This document shows positions 17,295-25,639 of a stretch of DNA of 64,000 bases, one piece after another. The DNA is from an uncultured bacterium. GTDB lineage: Bacteria; Desulfobacterota; Binatia; UBA1149; CAITLU01. The notes under the pieces were generated by a model, which worked only from the letters and a program-made list of their open reading frames with translations, was not told the origin of the DNA and did no database searches. The translations under genes were made by a program, and so were the position numbers. Location of the stretch: positions 1 through 64,000 of the forward strand of contig CAITLU010000052.1 of the NCBI GenBank assembly GCA_903893315.1. Direction: 5' to 3'. Positions within the stretch are counted from its first letter, which is position 1. Every line of letters starts with the position of its first letter.

Positions 17295-19820
17295 TCAGGA
17301 CCGGCAACTGGCCCCGTCGTGCTGGGTCCGCTGGATCATCTCCTCCTTCATCTCGGGAGAGAGGTCGTCGAAGTACGCGGAGTAACCCGAGACGCGCACC
17401 AGCAGGCCGGGATAACGTCCGGGGTTATCCCGCGCCTCGATCAGCAGCGCGGTGTCGTAGACGTTGACCTGCATCTGCATGCAGCCCGCGTCGAAGCCTC
17501 CCTCTATGAGATCCAGCAGCGTCCGGGCTCCGTCGTCACCCGCTACGATCCACGGGGCAAGCTGCAGGTTGAAGTTCACTCCGTTGTGCGCGCGGTGCAA
17601 GGGCAGCGCTGCCGCCGAGCGCAGCAGAGCGGTGGGGCCGAGACGATCCATGCCGTTGGTAGCGGAAATGCCCGACGAGAACGGCTCGCCTGCCATGCGG
17701 CCGCTGGGAAGCGCACTGACCTTCTTTCCGAACGCGACGTGTGACGTCACCGAAAAGAAACCGGCAGTGTATTCGCCGCCGCGCGTGTTCAATTTGCCGG
17801 CGAAGCAGTCGTGGAAGATCTCCATCGCACGTCCGACGTAACCGTCGGGAAGCGGATCGTCGTTGCCGTACTTCGGAGCGTTACGGAGCCTTGCGCGCAG
17901 AGCCTCGTGTCCGCGAAATCCCACCCGGCAAGCCGCGACGATTTCGGCCAGCGTGGCCTTGCGCTGCTTGAACACGACGTAGTCGATGGCTGCCAGGCTG
18001 TCGCCGACCTCGACGACTCCGACTCCCTGCAGTCCGCCGCCGTTGTAGATCGCTCCCCCCGCCGAGGCGTCGCGAGCGTTGGCGATGCAACCTTGGACGA
18101 GCATCGAGGTGACGGGTGTCGGATTCCACCTGGCATTGGCGCGCTCGATTGCGGCGATGTCCACGAGCAGGCGTCCGACTCCCGCTTCCACCTGCGCGCG
18201 AAAACTCTCCAGGAACTCGTCCATCGAACGACACTGTTCGACCGGGGCGGTGGCCGCGCCGATGCGTCTCCACTTGCCAAGACGCCGACCGCGATTGAGC
18301 GCCAGTTCGAGACAGATCGGCAGGTTGAACAACGCGGCGTCGGTGGAAAGAAAACTCTTGCCGGCCGCGACCGGCTCGACACAACCGACGTTGGCGTAGT
18401 CGCGGGCGTCCTCTTTCGTCATCCCGCGTGATTCGAGCAGCGGAACGATGACCTCGTCGTTGTACAGAGCCGGCGAGACAGCGCCGCGTGCGAGAGCCGA
18501 AGCGGCGCGCAGGCGATAGGCAGCCGGACTGCCGCGGTGCAGCCGCGCCGAATAGTTTGGCTGACGGGTGCGCAGCCGGTCCATCAATTCGAGAAACAGA
18601 TACGTGACCTCGTTGGTCGCGTCGTCGCCGTTGCGATCGGTACCGCCTACTACCAGTACCTGGCCGTTGAACATGCCGCCGTGGAAACGCGTGCCGCGGC
18701 GCGAGAACGCCGGCACCAGTTCGCACAGCTTGAGCGCGAAGCAGCCCAGCAGTTCGAAAGCGCCGTTGCGGTCGAGGATTCCGGCGGCGAGATCGCGCTC
18801 GTAGAAAGGGCCGAGAACCTGGTCGAGCCTTCCCGGCGACACCGAGTTGTCGAGCGACTCGATGTTCAGTGCGATGTGCGCGAACAGGATCGACTGGAGT
18901 GCTTCGCGGAAGGTTCGCGCCGGACGGCGCGGCACTGATGCGCAGACCTCGGCGATTTCGAGCAGTTCGGCCTTTCTGGCCGGGTCTGCGCAGATTCGCG
19001 CCGAAGCCAGCGCTTCCTCTTTGTAGCGTTGCGCGAAGTGATCGAGGGCTTCGCAGACGATGCGGATCGCCTCGTGGAACTTGAACGCTGGCGAGCCCGG
19101 CTCGGTGTGCTGCTGGAGCGCGGCCGCTTCATCGCGATATCCGTCGGTGCCGCGCGTCACGAGTCCCTGGTAGTCCGGCACGAAATGCGAGATCCCGCCG
19201 ATCTCGTTGATCAGGTAGAAGTTCGGTTCCAACTGCTCGGCACCAAGCCGCAGTTGTGCGCGCAGCGGCAGTGCCTTGGCCGCAGGCACGCGGCTGATCC
19301 AGAAGGGCAGCACTTCGCGAAGAAGCTGACGCCGTTCCTCTTCGGTGACGGCGAGTGGATTCAGGGACCGGCTCGGAAAGCGGAACAGATCCTCCATCAT
19401 CGCCAGACCGTGCAACTCCGGAAAAATGCCTCCTGCGACACGGTGGGATGTGAAATTCCCAACCAGCAGTTCGCGCGGGTATATGCAGACTCGTTTGTTG
19501 CGCAGCAGGTATCCCATGGCGCCGGCTTTCTTGACGACCATGGTGGAGGAGTCGTCGCCCGGCTCCGACCACGGCGTTTCGTCGCGGAAGTAGCGCGTCA
19601 GCAGTACCGCGCGCTCGGCGCACAGCGACCTTGGAGTTGCGCGAATTTCCTTGTCCAGTGCCAGAACCCGCTCGCTCACGGTGAGTTCGTCCGCCGCCGC
19701 CGCCGCGGTCGCAGGAGCTTCCCCGGCAGCAGCGAAAGGAAAAGCGGAACTTGCCGGTTCCGCCACGCCGTGAGCACGCGCCGGGTCGATGGCCGTCGGG
19801 GTAGCAGCGGCGGTACTCAT
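17295..19820 (-). CDS. Glycyl radical enzyme, GCVE-class, substrate unknown
   Basis: This is an 841-residue pyruvate-formate-lyase-like enzyme. The C-terminal glycyl radical motif RVSGYSAYF places the radical on about Gly812. The active-site thiyl Cys480 lies in NVGCVEPVAAG, with the base Glu482. A single Cys with CxE marks the eliminase/decarboxylase branches (choline lyase, hydroxyproline dehydratase, diol dehydratases, arylacetate decarboxylases, sulfolyases) rather than PFL, which has Cys-Cys. The first 45 residues are an Ala-rich extension before the fold begins. ATG overlaps the stop of the activase gene (ATGA), so the pair is co-translated. I cannot assign a substrate. No microcompartment or pathway genes are adjacent apart from an upstream nucleoside hydrolase. 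Confidence 0.92.
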   Translation of the reverse strand: MSTAAATPTAIDPARAHGVAEPASSAFPFAAAGEAPATAAAAADELTVSERVLALDKEIRATPRSLCAERAVLLTRYFRDETPWSEPGDDSSTMVVKKAGAMGYLLRNKRVCIYPRELLVGNFTSHRVAGGIFPELHGLAMMEDLFRFPSRSLNPLAVTEEERRQLLREVLPFWISRVPAAKALPLRAQLRLGAEQLEPNFYLINEIGGISHFVPDYQGLVTRGTDGYRDEAAALQQHTEPGSPAFKFHEAIRIVCEALDHFAQRYKEEALASARICADPARKAELLEIAEVCASVPRRPARTFREALQSILFAHIALNIESLDNSVSPGRLDQVLGPFYERDLAAGILDRNGAFELLGCFALKLCELVPAFSRRGTRFHGGMFNGQVLVVGGTDRNGDDATNEVTYLFLELMDRLRTRQPNYSARLHRGSPAAYRLRAASALARGAVSPALYNDEVIVPLLESRGMTKEDARDYANVGCVEPVAAGKSFLSTDAALFNLPICLELALNRGRRLGKWRRIGAATAPVEQCRSMDEFLESFRAQVEAGVGRLLVDIAAIERANARWNPTPVTSMLVQGCIANARDASAGGAIYNGGGLQGVGVVEVGDSLAAIDYVVFKQRKATLAEIVAACRVGFRGHEALRARLRNAPKYGNDDPLPDGYVGRAMEIFHDCFAGKLNTRGGEYTAGFFSVTSHVAFGKKVSALPSGRMAGEPFSSGISATNGMDRLGPTALLRSAAALPLHRAHNGVNFNLQLAPWIVAGDDGARTLLDLIEGGFDAGCMQMQVNVYDTALLIEARDNPGRYPGLLVRVSGYSAYFDDLSPEMKEEMIQRTQHDGASCRS

Positions 19821-20713
19821 GAGGTCACCTCCAATCCTGCGGAGCGAAAAAAATCGCGAGCGCCGTCGATGCTGCGCGAGCCGCCGCTGGTTTCCGCGGA
19901 AAACAGCGGGCTGATGGGAAAACCCAGACGCGGGAGTTTGGACTCTCCCATCGGGTGATACGCAAGAAGATGGATCGTTCGCACGTCACGTTCGTGAAGA
20001 AAACTGGCGACGTCGCGAAGATTCTCCAGTGTATCGGTGTAGCCCGGGACCACCGCCATCCTGAACAGGACGGTGGAAGCGGCATCGAACAGGTGCCTGG
20101 CATTGGCGAGAATTGTCTGGTTGTCGGCGCCGATGATCGCGCGGTGCGCTTCGGAGTTCATGATCTTGAGATCGAAGTGGATGAAATCCAGCAGCGGCAG
20201 ACATGGTGCGAAGGATTCCCACCTGAACGCACCGCAGGTCTGCATGCCGACGCTGATGCCGGCGTCGTGGCACTTGCGCGCCAGCGCGGCGGCGAATTCC
20301 ATCTGCGCGGTCGGCTCGCCTCCCGACAGAGTGACTCCTCCTCCCGAGGACTCGTAGAAATTCCGGTCGCGCGCGGCCTCGTCGAACAGAGCGTCGAGGG
20401 AGACGCTGCGCCCCACCTTCTGCAAGGCACCGAAAGGGCAGGCGGGAACGCAAAGGCCGCAGGCGTCGCAGCGCTCGCGGACGATTCTTTCGGTTCCGCG
20501 CTGAAGTGCGTGGCGGGGACACGCTGCCTCGCAATCACCGGTGCCGTGACAGCGGTCGGCGTAAAAGGCGAGTTCGGCGTGGGGCCGCAGCGCTTCGGGG
20601 TTCTGGCACCAGGGACAGCGCAGCGGGCAGCCTTTGAAGAAGATGGTAGTGCGGATTCCGGGTCCGTCGTGGACCGAAAAACGCTGGACGTCGAAAACGA
20701 GTCCGTCCTTCAT
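19817..20713 (-). CDS. Glycyl-radical enzyme activating protein (radical SAM)
   Basis: The 298-residue enzyme uses S-adenosylmethionine to place the glycyl radical on its partner. ATG at 20713 (MKDGLVFDVQRFSVHDGPGIRT) is chosen; a TTG seven codons upstream is possible. The radical-SAM cluster is CPLRCPWC (Cys29, 33, 36). A ferredoxin-like insert follows, with Cys55, 61, 65 and a full CDACGLCVPACP set (82, 85, 88, 92), giving up to two extra 4Fe-4S clusters. SAM-binding GGVTLSGGEP is about residue 130. The insert is the rule for eliminase-type activases and is absent from PflA. Four-base overlap with the enzyme gene proves the pairing. Confidence 0.93.
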   Translation of the reverse strand: MKDGLVFDVQRFSVHDGPGIRTTIFFKGCPLRCPWCQNPEALRPHAELAFYADRCHGTGDCEAACPRHALQRGTERIVRERCDACGLCVPACPFGALQKVGRSVSLDALFDEAARDRNFYESSGGGVTLSGGEPTAQMEFAAALARKCHDAGISVGMQTCGAFRWESFAPCLPLLDFIHFDLKIMNSEAHRAIIGADNQTILANARHLFDAASTVLFRMAVVPGYTDTLENLRDVASFLHERDVRTIHLLAYHPMGESKLPRLGFPISPLFSAETSGGSRSIDGARDFFRSAGLEVTS

Positions 20714-20782
20714 CGTCGCTCGGTGAGGCTGCAAGATAATCCCATCGCGTCGTCCGGCCGCGAATCTGTCCTGCGCGGCGCC

Positions 20783-21703
20783 TCAGCGCAATCGCGCTAT
20801 CCGTTCGATCAAGAATTCGACGAACGCGGGAGCGTCCACCTGTTCGACGACTTCGAACTTGGGCGCGGTTGCATCGCTTACCAGTTGAAAGAGTCCGTCG
20901 CTGATGACGGGCCGCAGGCAGCGCTCGGCGACAGTGAGGAACGAACGCTCGAACACTGCCGCCACGGTCAGCGGATCGTGCAGGAAAGCCACCACGTCGT
21001 GCGGGTAACCTTGCTGGCCGGCGAACAACGTCTGATGCATCGGCCACCAGGTCTCGATCGCGTCACAGAGCTTTTGCACGAGAGGCGACTTCACCGCGCG
21101 CAGGCGGGCCAGTTCACGCTCGGTAAATCTCACCTTCCAGGTGACGTCGAGCGGAATCAGGGTGGTAGGAATCCCGGCGCCAAGAACCACGAGCGAAGAC
21201 TCGGGATCACTGAGAAGGTTGTAGTCGACCATCGGAACAGTCGGATCGTCGCTGATGCCGAAAGCTCCGCCCATGACCGTCAGGTGCGCGATCGCGCCGA
21301 TGACGGCGGGTTCCTTGATGATCGCTACGGCCAGGTTGGAGAGCGGCCCGATCGCCACCACATGGGGATGTTCGCGCATCACGGTGTCGATCAGCAGGTC
21401 GACGCCGTGCGCGTCGGCGAGCGGCAGCGTATCGCCGTCGTTGATGATCCCGCTGCCCTCGTGCCCCATCCACAGGAAGTTGCGTTGCCGCAGCAGCGGG
21501 TCGCGGATGCCGGCAGCCACCGGCACCTCGGCGCGCCCGGCCATGGTCAGCATCTTCTTGGCGATGCGGGCGCGCAGTTTCACTCCGCCGGAAACCGTGG
21601 TCACGGCTTTAAGATCCAGCTCGGGTGACGCGAGCAGCAACGCCAGCGCGATCGCGTCGTCGACGTCGGTGCCTATGTCGGTGTCGAGCAGAATCGGGAT
21701 CAT
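20783..21703 (-). CDS. Inosine-uridine preferring nucleoside hydrolase-like protein
   Basis: ATG at 21703 (MIPILLDTDIGTDVDDAIAL) follows AGGAG by about 9 bases; the longer frame to 21838 lacks support. The 306-residue protein carries the calcium-binding Asp cluster DTDIGTDVDDA at the N-terminus, the GPLSNLAVAI block, VMGGAF and the C-terminal HDPLTVAAVF. This matches the IU-nucleoside hydrolase fold, which splits N-ribosyl bonds to base plus ribose. The exact base is not predictable. It precedes the activase by 69 bases on the same strand, so ribose or a nucleoside-derived product could feed the glycyl radical enzyme; that link is inference only. Confidence 0.88.
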   Translation of the reverse strand: MIPILLDTDIGTDVDDAIALALLLASPELDLKAVTTVSGGVKLRARIAKKMLTMAGRAEVPVAAGIRDPLLRQRNFLWMGHEGSGIINDGDTLPLADAHGVDLLIDTVMREHPHVVAIGPLSNLAVAIIKEPAVIGAIAHLTVMGGAFGISDDPTVPMVDYNLLSDPESSLVVLGAGIPTTLIPLDVTWKVRFTERELARLRAVKSPLVQKLCDAIETWWPMHQTLFAGQQGYPHDVVAFLHDPLTVAAVFERSFLTVAERCLRPVISDGLFQLVSDATAPKFEVVEQVDAPAFVEFLIERIARLR

Positions 21704-21940
21704 TTGTGCTGTCTCCTGCCGCTGAGCCTGTTTCGTCACGTCTGCGTTTGCCGGTGCCCGATGCGGCCGTGACCGCTTCGAGTGTGCCGCCGCAGCGATC
21801 AATCGAGTAGCGAGCCGTCTATCCTCGCGGCCATTCACTGTAAAGACGCCCGCTCGGACGCTGCGAAGCGCGGCGGACGCGGGGGGCCGATGGGAGCGCC
21901 GGCTTGCCTAACCGCCGCGGCGCTGTACCCTCGCGCGTTC

Positions 21941-22942
21941 ATGCGTGAGGCGTTGCTGAGCGCGATTATGGCGCTATCGTTGGTCGTACCTGCCATGGCT
22001 GGAGAAAGAGCACCACACAACGGCAGCCGTTTCGTCAACGACGCCGGGCCACGCGAGTTCCCCGGCTGGTCGGTGATGGTGCGGTTCTTCGCCGGCAAGG
22101 TTTTGAACTCGCTGGTGCCGCGCTCGGGCGCCGCGCGTCTGGTGCAATACGACCCCGAGGCGATCTCGCACAATCCCAGCGTCACGTGGATCGGCCACTC
22201 GACGATGCTGGTGCGCATGGACGGCGCTACCTTCGTCACCGATCCGATGTTTTCCGACCGCGCGAGCCCGCTGAGTTTTGCCGGTCCGAAGCGGCTGGTG
22301 GCGCCCGGTGTACCGCTCCAAGAGTTGCCGCCGCTCGATTTCGTGACGGTGTCCCACGATCACTACGACCATCTGGACCTGCCGTCGATCGCGGCGCTGG
22401 CACGCCGCGGTACGCGCTTCATCGTGCCGCTCGGTCTCGGCGCACTTATCCGCGAGGCCGGCGGCGAGGCTACCGAACTGGACTGGTGGCAGAGCGTCAC
22501 GGTCGCAGGCGTGCGTGTTCACTGCGTCCCCACCCAGCATTTTTCCGGACGCACCGGGCTGAACGAGAACGAGCGGCTGTGGGCCGGGTGGGTCGTTGAA
22601 GGGCCGACGCGGCGTTTCTATCACGCCGGCGACAGCGGCTACTTCGGCGGCTTCAAGGAGATAGGCGAGCGTCTCGGGCCGATCGACCTGGCCGCCATTC
22701 CTATCGGTGCCTACGATCCGGCTTCGATCATGCACGTCGTGCACATCAACCCGGAGGAAGCGGTGCAGGCCGCGCTCGATCTGCGCGCCGAACGCGTGCT
22801 CGGCATGCACTGGGGCACGTTCGACCTCAGCGACGAACCGCTCGATGAACCGCCGCAACGCTTCAACGCGGCTGCGAAGCGTTCAGGGCTGGGTGACGAT
22901 CGCGCGTGGATTTTCGATGTCGGCGAAACGCGGCGCTGGTAG
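21941..22942 (+). CDS. Metallo-beta-lactamase-fold hydrolase, NAPE-PLD-like, exported
   Basis: ATG at 21941 begins an apparent signal peptide (MREALLSAIMALSLVVPAMAG); the frame is open to 21782 without a signal. The 333-residue protein has the metal motif SHDHYDHLD, a third His in PTQHFSG, the bridging Asp in YHAGDSGY, and the distal His in MHWGTF. VTWIGHSTMLVRMDG at the start of the domain is typical of the NAPE-phospholipase D-like branch. It likely hydrolyses a phosphodiester or lipid-type substrate in the periplasm. No clear ribosome site precedes the start. It is divergent from the nucleoside hydrolase and separated by 89 bases from the next transporter. Confidence 0.85.
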   Translation: MREALLSAIMALSLVVPAMAGERAPHNGSRFVNDAGPREFPGWSVMVRFFAGKVLNSLVPRSGAARLVQYDPEAISHNPSVTWIGHSTMLVRMDGATFVTDPMFSDRASPLSFAGPKRLVAPGVPLQELPPLDFVTVSHDHYDHLDLPSIAALARRGTRFIVPLGLGALIREAGGEATELDWWQSVTVAGVRVHCVPTQHFSGRTGLNENERLWAGWVVEGPTRRFYHAGDSGYFGGFKEIGERLGPIDLAAIPIGAYDPASIMHVVHINPEEAVQAALDLRAERVLGMHWGTFDLSDEPLDEPPQRFNAAAKRSGLGDDRAWIFDVGETRRW

Positions 22943-23031
22943 ATGGAAGTGACCTGCGGGCCCGGTTGCGGCCTGAGCCGATTGCTACAGTGGCAGCCTT
23001 TGGGTAACGCTCCTCCGCGCCGTCGGCTACG

Positions 23032-24396
23032 GTGACGGCTGCAACTTCGATGTCCCTGCAAACCTATCGCAGCGCCCCTGCTCCTTCGACGCGAATGCCT
23101 GGCGGGGTTCCGTTCATCGTCGCCAACGAGACCGCCGAGCGCTTCAGTTACTACGGGATGCGCGGAATCCTGGTCGTATTCATGACCCGGCATCTGCTGT
23201 CCGCAGCCGGTGCGCCGGCGCCGATGAGCGACGTCGAAGCCCGCGAGTGGTTCCACGTCTTCGCCGCTGCCGTATATTTCTTCCCGCTGCTCGGCGCGGT
23301 GCTGGCGGACTGTCTGCTCGGCAAGTACCGCACCATCCTGACGTTGTCGGTGGTGTATTGCGCCGGACATCTGGCCCTGGCCATTGACGAGACGCGCATG
23401 GGCCTGGCCATCGGGTTGACGCTGATCGCGATCGGTTCGGGAGGCATCAAGCCGTGTGTGTCGGCCCACGTCGGCGACCAGTTCGGCCAGGGCAACGCGC
23501 CGCTGTTGCAGAAGGTCTTCGGCTGGTTCTATCTGGCCATCAATCTGGGAGCCTTCATTTCCAGCCTGCTGACGCCGTATCTGCTCGAACACGCAGGCGC
23601 GCACGTCGCGTTCGGCGTGCCGGGATTGCTGATGCTGCTGGCAACATGGGTGTTCTGGCTCGGACGCCATCGCTTCGTACACGTGCCGCCGGCCGGAGCC
23701 GGTTTCATCGCGGAACTGCGCTCGCCGGCAGTGCGCGCGACGTTGTGGCGGCTGTGCGGCATCTATCTGTTCGTCGCGGTGTTCTGGGCGCTCTACGACC
23801 AGACGGCGTCGGCCTGGGTGCAGCAGGCCGACAAGATGGACAAGCACTTCCTCGGCATCGAGTGGTTGTCGGCTCAGGTGCAGGCCGTCAATCCGATGCT
23901 GATCCTGACTCTGGTTCCGGTGTTCTCGTACGTTGTCTATCCGGCCGCGGCGCGCATCGTGAACGTGACGGCGATCGGCAAGATCGCTGTCGGGCTGTTC
24001 CTGACGGTGCCGGCTTTTCTCATTCCGGCCTGGGTGGAAATGCGCATCGCCGCCGGTGTCGCGCCTTCGATCGGCTGGCAGCTCCTTGCCTATCTGATCA
24101 TCACCGCCGCGGAAGTGCTGGTCTCGATAACCTGTCTGGAGTTCTCGTACACGCAGGCGCCGCGTGCGCTCAAGTCGCTGGTGATGTCTCTGTACTTCCT
24201 GTCGATCACCGCCGGCAACCTGCTTACCTGGGGCGTCAATCTGATGATTCAGAACGCAGACGGAAGCTCGCGGATCAGCGGTCAGGCCTACTACCTGCTG
24301 TTCGCCGCGATGATGACCGCGGCGGCTGTGGTGTTTGCGCTGACGACGCGTGGATACCGCGAGCGCGCGGTGCTGCAGGAAGAAGCGGTCGGATAG
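23032..24396 (+). CDS. POT/PTR2-family proton-dependent peptide transporter
   Basis: This is a 454-residue inner-membrane symporter. GTG 23032 is used; ATG 23050 (MSLQTYRS) is an alternative, and neither has a strong ribosome site. The POT opening NETAERFSYYGMRGILVVFM holds the ExxER-type E-R-F-x-YY motif. The signature block LGAVLADCLLGKYRTILTLS and the FYLAINLGAFIS segment follow. About 12 hydrophobic segments fit the family, although 454 residues is at the short end. Predicted substrates are di- or tripeptides. The next gene begins four bases after its stop. Confidence 0.88.
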   Translation: MTAATSMSLQTYRSAPAPSTRMPGGVPFIVANETAERFSYYGMRGILVVFMTRHLLSAAGAPAPMSDVEAREWFHVFAAAVYFFPLLGAVLADCLLGKYRTILTLSVVYCAGHLALAIDETRMGLAIGLTLIAIGSGGIKPCVSAHVGDQFGQGNAPLLQKVFGWFYLAINLGAFISSLLTPYLLEHAGAHVAFGVPGLLMLLATWVFWLGRHRFVHVPPAGAGFIAELRSPAVRATLWRLCGIYLFVAVFWALYDQTASAWVQQADKMDKHFLGIEWLSAQVQAVNPMLILTLVPVFSYVVYPAAARIVNVTAIGKIAVGLFLTVPAFLIPAWVEMRIAAGVAPSIGWQLLAYLIITAAEVLVSITCLEFSYTQAPRALKSLVMSLYFLSITAGNLLTWGVNLMIQNADGSSRISGQAYYLLFAAMMTAAAVVFALTTRGYRERAVLQEEAVG

Positions 24397-24400
24397 ACGC

Positions 24401-24949
24401 ATGGCGCTCAAAGCCACAATCTTCAAGATCGAACTGAACATCGCCGACATGGATCGCGGCTACTACGAATCTCACGCGCTCACGCTGGCGCGGCATCCGT
24501 CCGAGACCGACGAAAGGCTCATGGTCAGGGTGCTGGCGTTCGCGCTCAACGCCGATGCCCGTCTTGAGTTCGGCGGCGGCGTTTCTACCGACGACGAGCC
24601 TGACCTGTGGCGAAAGAGCCTGACGGGCGAAATCGAGCAGTGGATAGATCTCGGCCAGCCGGACCCGCGCCGTGTCCGCAAGGCCTGCGGGCGCGCCGAC
24701 GCCGTGTGCCTGTACTGCTACGGTGGCAACAAGGCCGCGACCTGGTGGGCGCAGCAGCAGTCGCTGTTGGCGCAGAGCCGCAACCTGAGCGTACTGAATC
24801 TGCCGCTCTCACAGACCGTCGCATTGGCCGCTCTCGCCGAGCGCAACATCTCGTTGCAGTGCAACGTGCAGGACGGTGAGGTGTGGGTGCTGCGCGGCGC
24901 CGCATCGGTGCACGTGACGCCGGAGCGCTGGCTGACCGCGACCGTGTGA
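24401..24949 (+). CDS. yaeQ: YaeQ-family protein
   Basis: ATG at 24401 (MALKATIFKIELNIADMDRGYYESH) gives 182 residues, the normal YaeQ length. Family blocks include LTLARHPSETDERLMVRVLAFAL, GEIEQWIDLGQPDPRRVRKACGRAD and LNVLNLP-like LSVLNLPLSQT. YaeQ proteins have a PD-(D/E)xK nuclease-like fold with a disputed role, once linked to RfaH suppression. It is four bases after the POT gene and followed by a GC-rich hairpin. Confidence 0.92.
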   Translation: MALKATIFKIELNIADMDRGYYESHALTLARHPSETDERLMVRVLAFALNADARLEFGGGVSTDDEPDLWRKSLTGEIEQWIDLGQPDPRRVRKACGRADAVCLYCYGGNKAATWWAQQQSLLAQSRNLSVLNLPLSQTVALAALAERNISLQCNVQDGEVWVLRGAASVHVTPERWLTATV

Positions 24950-24955
24950 GCGGAC

Positions 24956-24980
24956 GGCGCAGCGGCGTCGCCGCTGCGCC
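24956..24980 (+). terminator. GC-rich hairpin after yaeQ
   Basis: GGCGCAGCGGC-GTC-GCCGCTGCGCC is a perfect 11-bp stem with a 3-base loop beginning six bases after the yaeQ stop. No T-tract follows, so intrinsic termination is uncertain, but position and stability fit a 3' end. Confidence 0.5.
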
Positions 24981-25102
24981 GCAAGTCACGCCCGAAACGT
25001 CGCCATAAGTATCCGCTGCGGAGCGTCCTCGGGGGTGTAGAACGTGCCGCTGCGCTTCCGGGTCGCGGTGCTCAAGCCGCGTGAGCGTCACGCCGAAGGC
25101 GA

Positions 25103-25261
25103 TCAATTCGCCCGAAGTTTCAGCAAGTCCCGAATTTCGGTGAGAAGACTGACCACTTTGTTCAGCTTCCAGTACCAGCAGAAGAACTCGCGGCCGACGA
25201 GGAAAATGATGAGTCCAAAGACTAGTGCGCCGATGACGGAGTTGTCTATCCCTTGGTTCAT
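25103..25261 (-). CDS. Small single-span membrane protein (52 residues)
   Basis: A short reading frame starts at ATG 25261 with AAGGAG seven bases upstream. It begins MNQGIDNSVIGALVFGLIIF, one hydrophobic segment (about 8-23). Then comes an aromatic patch REFFCWYWKLNKVVSL and a charged amphipathic helix LLTEIRDLLKLR. This N-out/C-in arrangement with a cytoplasmic helix resembles many uncharacterised bacterial small membrane proteins. No family function is known to me. The strong ribosome site and lower-GC codons than the shadow frames around it support a real gene. It is monocistronic, ahead of the convergent yaeQ hairpin. Confidence 0.65.
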   Translation of the reverse strand: MNQGIDNSVIGALVFGLIIFLVGREFFCWYWKLNKVVSLLTEIRDLLKLRAN

Positions 25262-25350
25262 AACGGACTCCTTGCGTGTGCGGGGCTATGGGTTTCGAGT
25301 TGTTGGACCCGGCGGCAAATGGGGCAGTGTAGCTGCGCCGCGTGAAGCGC

Positions 25351-25402
25351 GCCAAAGCTCGGCCGAGGCGGGCGATCTCGTGTGGTGCCAAAGCTCAGCC
25401 GA
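25351..25402. repeat. Short tandem direct repeat, 36-base period
   Basis: GCCAAAGCTC-G-GCCGA (25351-25366) recurs as GCCAAAGCTC-A-GCCGA (25387-25402), one mismatch, exactly 36 bases apart. It lies upstream of the small membrane protein on its strand and could be a pair of binding sites. The rest of 25262-25555 holds nothing I can assign. Confidence 0.4.
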
Positions 25403-25555
25403 CTGAACCGGTGAACCACGGCGCGGTCTTGCTTGCGTCGTCAGTGAACAGTCAGGACCTGCCGTCGGCTGCTGAGGCAGCGTGTGCTCCGGTCCACAGC
25501 GGCAACTTGCTCTTGGGACATACCAGGGTGCCCGCGCGTACATGCCGTCGACGTA

Positions 25556-25593
25556 AAAGAGGCGCACCGGCTTTGCCGCCAGTGCGCCTCTTT
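25556..25593. terminator. Intrinsic terminator, bidirectional
   Basis: AAAGAGGCGCAC (25556-25567) and GTGCGCCTCTTT (25582-25593) form a perfect 12-bp stem with a 14-base loop. The A- and T-rich ends allow termination on either strand. It lies 46 bases beyond the stop of the minus-strand acyl-CoA dehydrogenase, which it most likely terminates. Confidence 0.85.
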
Positions 25594-25639
25594 ACGCTGC
25601 CATCCGTCGTGACGCCGCTGCAGCGGCGCTATCCGGTCC

